64,000 bases of DNA. Origin: Polyangium jinanense (GTDB lineage: Bacteria > Myxococcota > Polyangia > Polyangiales > Polyangiaceae). Made by a program: the position numbers and the translations under genes. The notes under the pieces are model-generated. The model had not been told where the DNA came from. It did not search any database and saw nothing but the letters and a program-made list of their open reading frames with translations. The stretch covers positions 1 through 64,000 of the forward strand of contig NZ_JAGTJJ010000028.1 of assembly GCF_028435365.1 (NCBI RefSeq), given 5' to 3'. Below, in pieces: positions 18,552 to 27,480 of this stretch (position 1 is the stretch's first letter; each line of letters opens with the position of its first letter).

Positions 18552-19979
18552 TCATCGCACGCGACGGACGCCGGGCGGCACCCACGCTTGGTCGAGCACC
18601 GATTGCATCGGCCAATAGAGCCGCAACATCAGCGAAAAACGACCCGACGGCGCCGGAAGCCAGTTCGACTCTTTGCCTTCGCCGGGCGATTCGTGCTGGA
18701 TGTAGAGATCCAGCGAGCCATCGTCATTGTACTGAAGAGCGTTGCGCGGGCTGAGCGTATAGCGATTCAGTGGATTGTCGTAGAAAAAGAACCGCTCATT
18801 GTACATCGTCAGCGACCAGAACCCGTTCGCCTGGGGCAGCTCGCCGCTCGGAAAGTGCAGCACGTGCGCGTGGTCGCCCGAAAGCGGCCGGCCTTCGGCG
18901 TCGACATTGGTGAGCGGGTAGACGGCGTCTTGCGGAAGATTGGCACCGAGCCCGACATAGGTGACGTAGGCGCGTTGGAGGTAATCGGTACCGTAGGTGC
19001 CGGTCCTGAGAGAAAACGTCCAGCCGTTGACCTGCAACCCGGCGTTCGGGGCATGGGCCAGAATATCTCGGAGCGCGGCGTCGGGCACGCGGGAAAGGGC
19101 CTCGAGCTCTGCTGGGGTGAACCTCTGCGGGTCGAACACACGTCCTGGGACGATGCCGAGTTTCGCCAGATTCTCCACCATCGGAGCATCGGCGGCGGCC
19201 GGCGGGTTTTTCGCCATCGCGTCGGCGAGAATTTTCAAGAAGGACTGGGCTTCGAGCGCGTTGACCTGGTCCCGGACCGCCGTCGTCATATCGATCGAGG
19301 GGTCGACACGGCCTCGCGGTGGGATGTACTCCGTGCCCCAGGCGCTCAGCGGAACGAGCTTGTACTGATTCTGGAGGGCGTTCACGGCCGCGAAGTCTTT
19401 CTCCGTGCCGGTACTGTAGGTGCGGCCGATGATCCAGACGATGTTCGTCGGTGCCTCGATCTCGGTGACGCCGGCGGGAAGCTCGCCGTGCCAGCCGGGC
19501 CCCGTGATCGCATAGTCGTGTGCTTTGCCCCCCACGGTGCGCTTTCCCGGCGACGCGAACACGTTCGTCCAGGCGTCGAGCATCGGGAACAGATAGTAGC
19601 GATTCCCCATTTCGGGAACGCTCAGGATGTAGGGCTCTTTCGATAAATCCAGCCATGCCACGGAGTAGAGCGTATCGGCGTTGGGCGCAGTGACGTCCTG
19701 GAAACTCGCATCAGGGTATCTGCGAACATTCGCGAACCGACCCATCGGAGCACGTGTTTGCATGGGCTCGGCGACGTTCGTCATGACCCTTCGGGTCATT
19801 TCCATCGTGACCAGCGGGTAGCCATAAACATAAACTTCCTTGCCCAGCGCGAACACCTGGTCCGGGGTCAGAGACCCACCACCCTCTCCGAGCCCGGGCT
19901 CGAGACCCACCGCGGCAGACGACGTGAGAAGCGACGACAGCGCGACGACGGGAAAACATCGCGTAAACAACGTTGCCAT
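18552..19979 (-). CDS. Secreted DUF1254/DUF1214 domain protein
   Basis: A 475-residue protein with an N-terminal signal peptide (positive TLFTRC start, hydrophobic run, cleavage near SSAAVG). Residues ~50-180 match the DUF1254 pattern (YVYGYPLVTMEMTRR, then NADTLYSVAWLDLSKEP) and the C-terminal ~110 residues match DUF1214 (LTMYNERFFF, NPLNRYTLSPR). The molecular function of these domains is not established. The ATG at 19979 has AGGAGG 8 nt upstream, which favours it over the upstream in-frame ATG at 20009. It is divergent from the gene-poor stretch 19980-20615. Confidence 0.9.
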   Translation of the reverse strand: MATLFTRCFPVVALSSLLTSSAAVGLEPGLGEGGGSLTPDQVFALGKEVYVYGYPLVTMEMTRRVMTNVAEPMQTRAPMGRFANVRRYPDASFQDVTAPNADTLYSVAWLDLSKEPYILSVPEMGNRYYLFPMLDAWTNVFASPGKRTVGGKAHDYAITGPGWHGELPAGVTEIEAPTNIVWIIGRTYSTGTEKDFAAVNALQNQYKLVPLSAWGTEYIPPRGRVDPSIDMTTAVRDQVNALEAQSFLKILADAMAKNPPAAADAPMVENLAKLGIVPGRVFDPQRFTPAELEALSRVPDAALRDILAHAPNAGLQVNGWTFSLRTGTYGTDYLQRAYVTYVGLGANLPQDAVYPLTNVDAEGRPLSGDHAHVLHFPSGELPQANGFWSLTMYNERFFFYDNPLNRYTLSPRNALQYNDDGSLDLYIQHESPGEGKESNWLPAPSGRFSLMLRLYWPMQSVLDQAWVPPGVRRVR

Positions 19980-20151
19980 GCGTCCATCCTCCTCGTCGAC
20001 GGTTTGCAACGCGCATACCGAGGGGGCGATTTGGGGGATGATCGCGTGGCCGGAGTCGCTCGGGCGAAATTACAGGGGAGTTTGCATCCCCCGGACTCCG
20101 GGAAGATCGCCCTTGGGCTCCCGCTCCGAGGGGGTTCTCCGGAGCCGACGC

Positions 20152-20295
20152 CTACTCGAAAAAGGCGCAGTCGATCCCGCCGACCGTGAGCCCCCAGTCG
20201 TCTCCGATGTTCCAGCGGCGGAGCTCGGCGTCCATGATGCGGAGCGCCTCGTCGACGTGACGGAAATCGTGGACGCCCGAGCCGTCGTACTGCAC
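20152..20295 (-). pseudogene. Possible remnant or very small gene (47 aa)
   Basis: A GTG-started frame of 47 residues that reads like genuine protein: it begins VQYDGSGVHDFRHVDEAL, continues through helices with RRWNIGDDWGL, and ends CAFFE. An in-frame stop lies 12 nt before the GTG. The other frame just upstream reads ELVGTNPTVGLPG, so the sequence may be the 3' end of a longer gene broken by a frameshift. No ribosome site precedes the GTG. I do not recognise the family. It could be a small gene, a decayed gene end, or chance. Confidence 0.3.
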
Positions 20296-20389
20296 CTGGC
20301 AAGCCTACCGTGGGGTTCGTGCCGACCAACTCCTGCTCTCCCAGCATGTTGGCCGGAGACCACGTCGTCGTTCCCCTCTCGGGAGAACT

Positions 20390-20461
20390 GTCACGCCATC
20401 GTTACGCTGTCACGATGCAATGACATCGAAGGGGGGCGAGCGTCACGCAAACGTTACAGTG
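20390..20461. promoter_or_regulatory. Direct repeat pair, possible regulator sites
   Basis: Two 20-bp direct repeats of the form GTCACGC-N-A-N-CGTTAC-N2-TG lie at 20390-20409 and 20442-20461, matching at about 16 of 20 positions, 52 bp apart (about five helical turns). They end 154 bp upstream of the ATG at 20616. An additional TGTCACG lies at about 20408. This geometry suits an activator or repressor dimer; no binding protein can be named. Confidence 0.35.
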
Positions 20462-20615
20462 CCCTCCTGGACGTACGGCTCCCGAGGAGATCCATCCCGT
20501 GTTTCGCGCTGGTATGAAGGGTGCAGTAGGGGCTCGCGATTGCCCACCGCCGTGGCCTGCGCCAATCCGGCGCTAAAGTCGTTCCATTCACTGTCGTTGC
20601 ATTGAGGTTTCGCTG

Positions 20616-22625
20616 ATGAACCGCAAGCTGAAGCATCTCTGTTCCTTGCTTGGTCTCGGGCTCGCGCTCGCGTCGCCTTCGGTGGCGCAGGCCTACCGCA
20701 TCAAGTTGCCGTGGCGCGGCGACAGCCTCCCGGGAAACACCTTCATGACGTATACGCAAAGAGCGCACGGCAACTGTCCGCCGGAATGGCCTTACTGCGA
20801 GCTCGACATATGGGCGGAGCGCTGGGATTCGTCGCTCGGCGCATGGACGGAGTCCAAGACGCCCGGGCAGGCGACTCGAACCACGACGCCGTCGGATCAC
20901 GTGACGTGGGACATGCCGATCTACTCGCCCGTGGATGGGGAGGTGATCGCCTGCTGGCGGCGCATGCCGGATGACGACCTGAGCGGGGACATGGTCAACT
21001 GTCCAGGTGGCGACCCCGGAAAGCTCTGTATGGATGCTGGTAACTTCGTCGCCATCCGGACGGAGGACGACAAGGTCGTCGTGCTAGCCCACTTGAAGCA
21101 GGACAGCATCAGCACGACGCTCTGCCCGAATCCCGATATGTACATTTACACCAACCCGCCCGCCTGCCCCGAGCTCGGGGACGGTTGGACGAAGATTGTC
21201 CCGGAGAGCGTCCTCACCACCCCCAGGACGATTCGCAAGGGTGATCCGGTCGGACGGATCGGTGACACCGGCCGGGCCGCGTGGCCGCACCTGCACATGC
21301 ACGTCAAGCCGTACGACGAGACCAGCCTGGGTGAGCCCTGTGTCGGGCAGGCCGAGATGCTCGAGTTCGACGAGGGCTGGATGCAGTGGAAGGACAGTTC
21401 GTCGAATGCTGACAATGACGGGTGGTGGCAGATGGACGGCTCGGGCTGGTACTTCGGGGCCGGTCACCAAACCCTCTTGTGGAGTGACCCGCAGGGGATC
21501 CGCCGCGATTCGATCGACGTGAGCGTCGGCATCAGCTCGTCCGTCATGGTCACCACCGATCCATTCTATGACACGGTCCAGGGCGCCGCCGTCTACATCA
21601 ACGCCGATCACAACCTGGAGGCCGTCGGCTACACGATTGAGTCCGACGACACCTTCACGCTGGGCACGACCGTGGAGAAGAGCACGGCCACGGCGGTCGA
21701 CGCCGCGACAATCAATCCGACGGAGAAGGACTTCGTCGCCACCATCCGCAACGGCAACGGCAAGCTGCAGCTCGTTCCCTACGCCTTCGGGTTGAACAAC
21801 AGCCTCGTCGAGGGCACCTTGGGCTACACCTCTTCCACCGACGTTACCCTCGTCAAGGCGACCACCGCCCCGAACCACGACGGCGTGACCGTGGCCCAGA
21901 GGAACACGAGCACCGGATATCTCCAGGTGACCAATTTCGGCGCGACGCAGGCGTTCACGAACCTGAGCGTCGACCTGCGTGGCTCGGCGATCTCCAGCTC
22001 GGCGATCAGTGACGTCGACATCGCCCGCGTGGTGGCGGGCAAGGCGCTGGGCGGCGATACCGGCACATTCAAGGGGGTCGTCACCGCCGAGCGCCGCGTC
22101 TCGGACAACGCCGTGGTCGTTCGCTCCTGGTCGATCAGCACCAATGGCTCGACCGTCTCCCAAGCCGGGAGCGTGGTCGCGTCGAAAGCTGGAGGCGGAA
22201 CCCTCACGGCATCCGATGTCGACATCTCGGTCGTCGGCAACGCAGGTCGTGAATTCGCGGTCGTGTCGGCGCGCGAGGTGACGACCAACGATCTGTGGGT
22301 GCAAGTCTATCAGATCTCGAGCCTCGGCACGCTCACGCGCCTGTCGGAGTGGGACGCCGGGCCGATCTCCGCCCTCTCGTCGGTCAAGGTCGGTGATCGC
22401 GATGTGGCCGTCGGCGTGGTGACCGGCGGCATCCTGAGCGTGCTGTCGTTCAGCGTGGATGCGAACGGCATCGTCGGCCGCTCGGGCACGCGGGACGCCG
22501 GGGCGATCTCGGCCGTCGCCCTCGGCGCGACCCCGAGCTCCGAGCACCTCGTCGCCGCGGTGACCAACTCGGTCGGCAATGTCGAGCTGATCCACTACAT
22601 CACGAATTACAGCACCGCACTCTGA
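20616..22625 (+). CDS. Secreted M23-like peptidase-domain protein
   Basis: A 669-residue protein with a signal peptide cleaved near VAQA. Residues ~100-230 resemble an M23/LytM (lysostaphin) beta-fold: IYSPVDGEVIACW, NFVAIRTEDDKVVVLAHL, IRKGDPVGRIGDTG and the metal-ligand motif HLHMHV. Known members cut peptidoglycan cross-links. The first zinc-ligand His, normally H-x3-D, is not evident, so it may be a non-catalytic or divergent member. The remaining ~430 residues are Thr/Ser/Val-rich beta repeats containing two similar blocks around ISSSAISDVDIARVV and TLTASDVDISVVG, probably surface or adhesion domains. GAGG precedes the ATG at 20616. Confidence 0.8.
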   Translation: MNRKLKHLCSLLGLGLALASPSVAQAYRIKLPWRGDSLPGNTFMTYTQRAHGNCPPEWPYCELDIWAERWDSSLGAWTESKTPGQATRTTTPSDHVTWDMPIYSPVDGEVIACWRRMPDDDLSGDMVNCPGGDPGKLCMDAGNFVAIRTEDDKVVVLAHLKQDSISTTLCPNPDMYIYTNPPACPELGDGWTKIVPESVLTTPRTIRKGDPVGRIGDTGRAAWPHLHMHVKPYDETSLGEPCVGQAEMLEFDEGWMQWKDSSSNADNDGWWQMDGSGWYFGAGHQTLLWSDPQGIRRDSIDVSVGISSSVMVTTDPFYDTVQGAAVYINADHNLEAVGYTIESDDTFTLGTTVEKSTATAVDAATINPTEKDFVATIRNGNGKLQLVPYAFGLNNSLVEGTLGYTSSTDVTLVKATTAPNHDGVTVAQRNTSTGYLQVTNFGATQAFTNLSVDLRGSAISSSAISDVDIARVVAGKALGGDTGTFKGVVTAERRVSDNAVVVRSWSISTNGSTVSQAGSVVASKAGGGTLTASDVDISVVGNAGREFAVVSAREVTTNDLWVQVYQISSLGTLTRLSEWDAGPISALSSVKVGDRDVAVGVVTGGILSVLSFSVDANGIVGRSGTRDAGAISAVALGATPSSEHLVAAVTNSVGNVELIHYITNYSTAL

Positions 22626-22680
22626 GGTTTCGTGCTCGGGCGACGCAGAGGCCTTGCGTTCTCCCCGGCCCTGCGTCTCC

Positions 22681-24339
22681 ATGAGAGACGTGATCGACCT
22701 CAAGACCCTCCCGAGCCACCTCCTCGAATGGCTCCTCGACCTCCCGCCCGCCGAGACGCGCGACATCGTCGTGGAGCGTGATCTCCGGGTGCCCATGCCC
22801 GACGGCACGGTCCTCCTCGCCGATCGGCATGCTCCGCGCGACGCCAAAAAGCGACCGCTGATCCTCGTCCGCTCCCCCTACGGGCGCACGGGCCCTCTCG
22901 GCGTGATGCTTGGCCGGCCCTTCGCCGAGCGCGGCTTCTCGGTCCTGATCCAGAGCTGCCGCGGCACCTTTGGTTCCGGCGGCGTGCTCGACCCCTTCCG
23001 CACCGAGAAGGACGACGGCATCGCCACCCTCGCCTGGCTGAAAGAGCAGCCCTGGTTCTCGGGCGAGATCGCCACCTTCGGCCCGAGCTACCTCGGCTTC
23101 GTGCAATGGGCGATCGCCCGCGACGCGGGCTCCATGCTCAAGGCCATGTCGCCCCAGATCACGCTTTCCAATTTCCGCGATTTCAAATATCCCGGCGAGA
23201 CCTTCTCGCTGGATGCCATGCTGCGCTGGACACAGCTCGTCCATATCCAGGAAAAACCCCTCCACGAGCAGATGCTCACCCGGTTCGCCTCACGCCGCTC
23301 GTTCGAACGAGCCTTCGTGCACTTGCCGCTTTCCGAGGCGGATCGAATGGTCCTCGGTCACCGGGTCGGGTTTTTCCAGGACTGGCTCGAGCACAACGCT
23401 CCGGGCGACCCATGGTGGACGCCGGTGAACCATACCGACACCGTGGCCGAGGTGACGGCGCCCGCGCTTTTCATCGGCGGCTTCTACGATATCTTCCTGC
23501 CCTGGCAGCTTCAGGATTATGCCGCGCTCGTCGCGGCGGGCCAGAAGCCGTACCTCACCATCGGCCCCTGGTCCCATACGTCGAGGCCCCTCTTCAAGGA
23601 GAGCATTCGCGAGTCGCTCGCCTGGTTCCGCGCGCACATGCTCGGCGATCGCAGCCGCCTGCGCGAGGCGCCCGTGCGCATTTACGTGATGGGCGCGGAC
23701 GAATGGCGCGAATACCCGACCTGGCCGCCGCCCGGCGTCCGCACGGAGCGTTATCATCTCCAGCCGAACCGCGGCCTCGCGCCCAAACCCCCCGCGGCGT
23801 CGTCGCCCGACCATTATCGCTACGATCCCGCCGACCCCACCCCGTCCGTGGGCGGCGCGCTCCTCAACGACGAGAGCGGGCCCCAGGACAACCGCGCCCT
23901 CGAAGCGCGGCGCGACGTATTGACCTACACGACCCCCCCGCTCGACCGGAACGTCGAGGTGATCGGCCCCGTGTCCGCCGAGCTCTTCGTGCAATCGAGC
24001 CTCCCGCACACCGATTTCTTCGTCCGGCTTTGTGATGTCGATCCTTCCGGCCGATCCGTGAACCTTTGCGATGGCATCCAGCGCCTCGTCCCCGGCCGCC
24101 CCGCGCCGCGGCCCGACGGCACGCTGGCCATCACGATCGAGCTCTGGCCCACCGCGCACCGCTTCCGCCGCGGCCACCGCATTCGTGTGCAGGTCTCGAG
24201 CGGCGCGCACCCGCGCTTCGCCCGCAATCCCGGCAGCGGAGAGCCGCTCGCCACTGCGACGCGGCTCCTCCCCGCGGACCAGACGGTGCATCACGATCCC
24301 GAGCGCCCCTCGGCAATCGTGCTCTCGGTGCTCGGCTGA
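22681..24339 (+). CDS. CocE/NonD family hydrolase (S15-type)
   Basis: A 552-residue cytoplasmic hydrolase of the X-Pro dipeptidyl-peptidase/cocaine-esterase family. The N-terminal catalytic domain shows DGTVLLADRHAP, SPYGRTGP and the nucleophile motif FGPSYLGF (Ser near residue 137). The acid lies in the GGFYDIFLPWQL region and the His in IGPWSHTS. The C-terminal ~200 residues form the jelly-roll domain (EVIGPVSAELFVQSSLPHTD, FFVRLCDVD). The family hydrolyses esters, amides or acyl-peptides; substrate unknown. The ATG at 22681 is preferred over an in-frame TTG at 22654; neither has a clear ribosome site. It lies 55 bp downstream of the M23-like gene. Confidence 0.9.
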   Translation: MRDVIDLKTLPSHLLEWLLDLPPAETRDIVVERDLRVPMPDGTVLLADRHAPRDAKKRPLILVRSPYGRTGPLGVMLGRPFAERGFSVLIQSCRGTFGSGGVLDPFRTEKDDGIATLAWLKEQPWFSGEIATFGPSYLGFVQWAIARDAGSMLKAMSPQITLSNFRDFKYPGETFSLDAMLRWTQLVHIQEKPLHEQMLTRFASRRSFERAFVHLPLSEADRMVLGHRVGFFQDWLEHNAPGDPWWTPVNHTDTVAEVTAPALFIGGFYDIFLPWQLQDYAALVAAGQKPYLTIGPWSHTSRPLFKESIRESLAWFRAHMLGDRSRLREAPVRIYVMGADEWREYPTWPPPGVRTERYHLQPNRGLAPKPPAASSPDHYRYDPADPTPSVGGALLNDESGPQDNRALEARRDVLTYTTPPLDRNVEVIGPVSAELFVQSSLPHTDFFVRLCDVDPSGRSVNLCDGIQRLVPGRPAPRPDGTLAITIELWPTAHRFRRGHRIRVQVSSGAHPRFARNPGSGEPLATATRLLPADQTVHHDPERPSAIVLSVLG

Positions 24340-24357
24340 CGCACCCCGCGTCTGCGT

Positions 24358-25890
24358 CTACGACGCTCCCAGCTCGAAGAAATTCCGGATTCGAACGAAG
24401 AGATCCCGCTCCGCCTTCACGACGGACGGCGCGGCATCGCTCGCCACATCGACGCCCTCCCGCGCGGCCCGTAGCTCCTCGGCCCGCTGCGCGAGCACGG
24501 CGGCGAGCTCCCGGGCGAGCTCGGGGCGTTTTTCGATCACGCGTTGAAACGGTCCTTTTTCGAGCCGGAAGCATTCCACGTCGGTCTCGGCGACCACCGT
24601 CGCGAGCCGCGGCGTGCCCGTGAGCAGCGACATCTCGCCGAAGAAACTCCCGGGCCCGAGCTTCTTCACCGGGAGCTGCCGACCGTTTTCGGAGATGCGC
24701 ACGAGGGCCGTGCCGTCCTCGATGAGATACACGCAATGCTGCTCGGCGTCACCCTGATGCGCGATGATCTCGCCGCGCGTGAACGGCGCGTATTTGAGCT
24801 GCTCGGCGAGCTCGGTCCGCTCCGCGTCCGAGAGCGTCTGGAAGAGCGGCACCATTTCCAGCAGTTGCTTGCGCCTCGAAAGGCGCTTCGCATGTTTCTG
24901 CGCCGCGCGGTTCGCCTCCTCGGTGACCAGGACCGACGCCGCGGGAATGGCGAGGTGCATGCCCGCGCGCTCCAGCGCGAAGAAGATCCGCGTGCGAACG
25001 TCGGAGTCGGTGGGCGTGTCCGCGTCGAGGTCGGTCAGCCAGTACCGCAATGCATAACGCCCGTAGGACTCGCCGAGGTCGAGGAGCACGCAGCTCGGCG
25101 CGGGGTCCTCCGCGACAAACGGCATCTTGGCGTTTTTCACGGCGTCCCGCACCACGTCGATGACGTCCGAGGGCTGGTACCGGAAATCCACGTTGAAATG
25201 GATGACGCGGCGCAGATACGAGGGTTTGCCCTGGCGGCGTCCGAAGACCGTCACCTGGGATTTCATGAGCACGTTGTTCGGCACGAGCACCGTCTCCCAG
25301 TTGCCCGTCTCGATCGCCGTGTATCGCCAGCGAATCTCCACGACGCGCCCGCTCACGTCGTTCACTTTGATGCGGTCGCCGACCTCGATGGAGTTGTCGA
25401 GCTGGAGCGCGAGGCCGCCGGCGACGTTGCCGATGACGTCCTGCAACGAGAAGCCGAGGATCGCGGTGAGCACAGCGCTCGTGGCGATGAGACCCGAGAG
25501 GTTGATGCCCGCGCGGCTCGTGATCGTTACCGCCGTGACGACCGAGAAGATGGCCACCATCACGTCCTCCACGATGCGCGGCGCGTGCAAGCGGAGGCGC
25601 GGGAGAATGACGTGGAAGAGGAGCACGGCCGTCGCGCCCACGAAGGCGACGCCGCCGAACACCGCCGCCGGGATGCGGATCTCGTCGACGAACGAAGAGC
25701 CCGCCACCGCGAGCGCCGCCGCCCCGAGGAGCGAGAGCAAGTGCATCGAGAGGAAGAAGCCGAGCGGCCGGAGCCGCGGCTCGGTCGACGCGGAGAACCT
25801 GCTCGCCACGAGCGCGATCACGAGCGCCGTGAGGAGCCAGAACGTGTGCGCAAGGAGCGCTTCCTTCCAGAGCGCGTAGAGGAAAGCCAC
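24358..25890 (-). CDS. Mechanosensitive ion channel (MscS) with cyclic-nucleotide-binding domain
   Basis: A 510-residue inner-membrane protein. Four hydrophobic helices (~10-145) lead into the MscS pore and beta domain (NLSGLIATSAVLTAI, GFSLQDVIGNVAGGLAL, then the beta strand IEVGDRIKVND). Residues ~345-465 are a cyclic-nucleotide-binding domain whose phosphate cassette reads GSFFGEMSLLTGTPRLATV, including the Arg that contacts the phosphate. Bacterial channels of this layout (bCNG family) are MscS-like pores whose gating is coupled to cNMP binding. A signal such as cAMP is probable but not proven here. It starts 48 bp from the divergent lptB. Confidence 0.92.
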   Translation of the reverse strand: MAFLYALWKEALLAHTFWLLTALVIALVASRFSASTEPRLRPLGFFLSMHLLSLLGAAALAVAGSSFVDEIRIPAAVFGGVAFVGATAVLLFHVILPRLRLHAPRIVEDVMVAIFSVVTAVTITSRAGINLSGLIATSAVLTAILGFSLQDVIGNVAGGLALQLDNSIEVGDRIKVNDVSGRVVEIRWRYTAIETGNWETVLVPNNVLMKSQVTVFGRRQGKPSYLRRVIHFNVDFRYQPSDVIDVVRDAVKNAKMPFVAEDPAPSCVLLDLGESYGRYALRYWLTDLDADTPTDSDVRTRIFFALERAGMHLAIPAASVLVTEEANRAAQKHAKRLSRRKQLLEMVPLFQTLSDAERTELAEQLKYAPFTRGEIIAHQGDAEQHCVYLIEDGTALVRISENGRQLPVKKLGPGSFFGEMSLLTGTPRLATVVAETDVECFRLEKGPFQRVIEKRPELARELAAVLAQRAEELRAAREGVDVASDAAPSVVKAERDLFVRIRNFFELGAS

Positions 25891-25938
25891 GGGCGCACCC
25901 TACCAGCTCGCCGCTAAGCTCGCTGCTGCCCGCGCTCG

Positions 25939-26646
25939 ATGTCGCTCCTCGCCTCCTCCCTCACCGTGCGCCTCTCGGGTCGCACCCTCCTCCACCGCGC
26001 CTCGCTCGAAGCGCGGCCGGGCGAGGTCCTCGCCGTCTTCGGCCCGAGCGGCGCCGGCAAGACTACGCTGTTCCGCGTGCTCGTCGGCGAGCTCGTTCCG
26101 CGGGAAGGAAAGGTCGTCCTCGCCGGCGAAGACGTGACGCGCCTCCCGCTGTACGAGCGCGCGCGCCGCGGCCTCGGCTACGTCCCGCAGACGCCGAGCG
26201 TGCTGCCCGATCTCTCGGTCCGCGACAACCTCGCCGTCTTCGAAGGCCTGACCCGACGCGCTCGCTCGCCCGGCGCGCCCGATACACTCGCGATCGCCCG
26301 TGAGCTCGGCCTCGACGGTCTCCTCGACATGCAGGCCGCGCGGCTCTCCGGCGGCGAGCGAAGGCGCCTGGAGATCACACGCGCGCTCACGGCCGCGCCG
26401 CGTGTCCTCGTTTGTGACGAGCCGTTCGCGGCCGTCGATCCGCTCGGTGCGACTCGTGTCGCTGAGAGGCTCCGTGCCCTCGCCGACGCCGGAGCTGCGG
26501 TCCTCGTCTCGGATCATCACGTCGACGCGGCCCTGCGCCTCTGCGATCGCGCCGTCCTCCTGCTCGACGGAGAGATCGCGCTCGAAGCCTCTCCCGAGGG
26601 TTTTCGAGCCCACCCGCTCGTGCACTCTCGTTATTCCGCGACGTGA
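25939..26646 (+). CDS. lptB: LPS export ABC transporter ATP-binding protein LptB-like
   Basis: A 235-residue ABC ATPase. Walker A is GPSGAGKTT, the Q-loop lies in GYVPQTPS, the signature is LSGGERRRLEI, Walker B is VLVCDEPFA, and the switch His is in VSDHHVD. The LPLYERARRGLGYVPQ block and GGERRR are typical of LptB, which powers LPS extraction from the inner membrane with LptF/G. Placement directly before hpf-ptsN supports LptB, as lptB-rpoN-hpf-ptsN is widespread in proteobacteria. lptA, lptC and rpoN are not next to it here. The C-terminus is slightly short and the loop after the Q-loop is divergent, so another ABC role is possible. Confidence 0.75.
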   Translation: MSLLASSLTVRLSGRTLLHRASLEARPGEVLAVFGPSGAGKTTLFRVLVGELVPREGKVVLAGEDVTRLPLYERARRGLGYVPQTPSVLPDLSVRDNLAVFEGLTRRARSPGAPDTLAIARELGLDGLLDMQAARLSGGERRRLEITRALTAAPRVLVCDEPFAAVDPLGATRVAERLRALADAGAAVLVSDHHVDAALRLCDRAVLLLDGEIALEASPEGFRAHPLVHSRYSAT

Positions 26647-26921
26647 CCGCGAAATCTTGCGCGCGGGGATTGTCCGGGCGCCATCGTGGGTTTCGTCGAG
26701 GACATGTGGTGGCTCTGTAGCTCGATGGAAACGAGGCGTGGCCCGGCAAACGTAGTGGTCACGCCGAAGGCCATGGGCCGAGAGCCGGCATCGTTGCGAC
26801 GCCCAAAGCGCATCTTATCCACGCACGTTGGCTCGACCTGCGGTGGTACGATGAGCGGTGGCGCTTGTGACGAGCGCACCTCTGGCGCTTCGCCCCGGAA
26901 GGAAAGGAAGGAAAGCCTTCG

Positions 26922-27281
26922 ATGAACATCGCAATCACGTTCCGACACATGGTGGGCACGGACGCGGTGAAGCAGTACGCGCATGACAAGATTGCCAAGC
27001 TGCAAAGGTTCCTTCGTCAAGCGATGAATGCGCAAGTGACGTTGTCCGTCGAGGGCCTCGAACACATCGCGGACGTGAGAATCTCCTCGGGCAGCCAGCA
27101 GTTCCACGCCACGGTCCGCAGCCAGGACATGTACGCCTCGATCGACAAGGTCATCGACAAGCTGGACCGCCAGATCGAAGCGGACAAGACGGCAAGCATG
27201 GCGAAGAAACGCGGCGGGACGAGCGCGGCCGAGTTCGCGGCCGAGGCCCACGAGGCAGCCGAGGGGCGCGCCCGCGACTGA
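26922..27281 (+). CDS. hpf: Ribosome hibernation promoting factor (short HPF/RaiA type)
   Basis: A 119-residue protein of the HPF/YfiA family, which binds the small ribosomal subunit and holds idle ribosomes inactive. The beta-alpha-beta-beta-beta-alpha pattern is visible: MNIAITFRHM, AVKQYAHDKIAKLQRFL, VTLSVEGLEHIADVRI, FHATVRSQDMYASIDKVIDKL. The C-terminal dimerisation domain of long HPF is missing, replaced by a short Ala/Glu-rich tail. A purine-rich ribosome site (GGAAAGGAAGG) precedes the ATG. A 275-bp gap separates it from lptB, in the position usually occupied by rpoN; I see no gene there. Confidence 0.93.
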   Translation: MNIAITFRHMVGTDAVKQYAHDKIAKLQRFLRQAMNAQVTLSVEGLEHIADVRISSGSQQFHATVRSQDMYASIDKVIDKLDRQIEADKTASMAKKRGGTSAAEFAAEAHEAAEGRARD

Positions 27282-27480
27282 AGGCGAATTCCACTCTGTA
27301 CGCCCTCGCCAGGCGAGCCTTTCCGTAGTAGGGCTCGGCCGTGCTTCCGCCGAGGCACGGGGGGGAACAGGCAACGATCGACTCGACGGCGCAGCAGAGC
27401 GTCGCGCGGGCGCCCCTCCGGCGGCCGCGCGGCGCAACAGGCGGCGCACGCCCCGCTCTCCCAACCCCCCCGGCACGATC

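Larger units (their letters stand above)
19980..20615. other. Gene-poor intergenic stretch
   Basis: A 636-base stretch between divergent genes (DUF1254 protein, minus; M23-like protein, plus). I see no full-length gene. It contains a short protein-like frame on the minus strand (20152-20295) and a pair of 20-bp direct repeats at 20390-20461. A GAGG at about 20605 serves as ribosome site for the ATG at 20616. The rest shows nothing recognisable. Confidence 0.6.

Noticed and set aside
26830..26900. Sigma-54 (-24/-12) promoter before hpf
   Set aside because: GG-containing runs are present, but no GG-N10-GC arrangement with the flanking consensus could be made convincingly.
26647..26921. rpoN or a small gene between lptB and hpf
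   Set aside because: The gap is only 275 bp, far too short for rpoN. The short open frame at 26686-26925 has no protein-like features.
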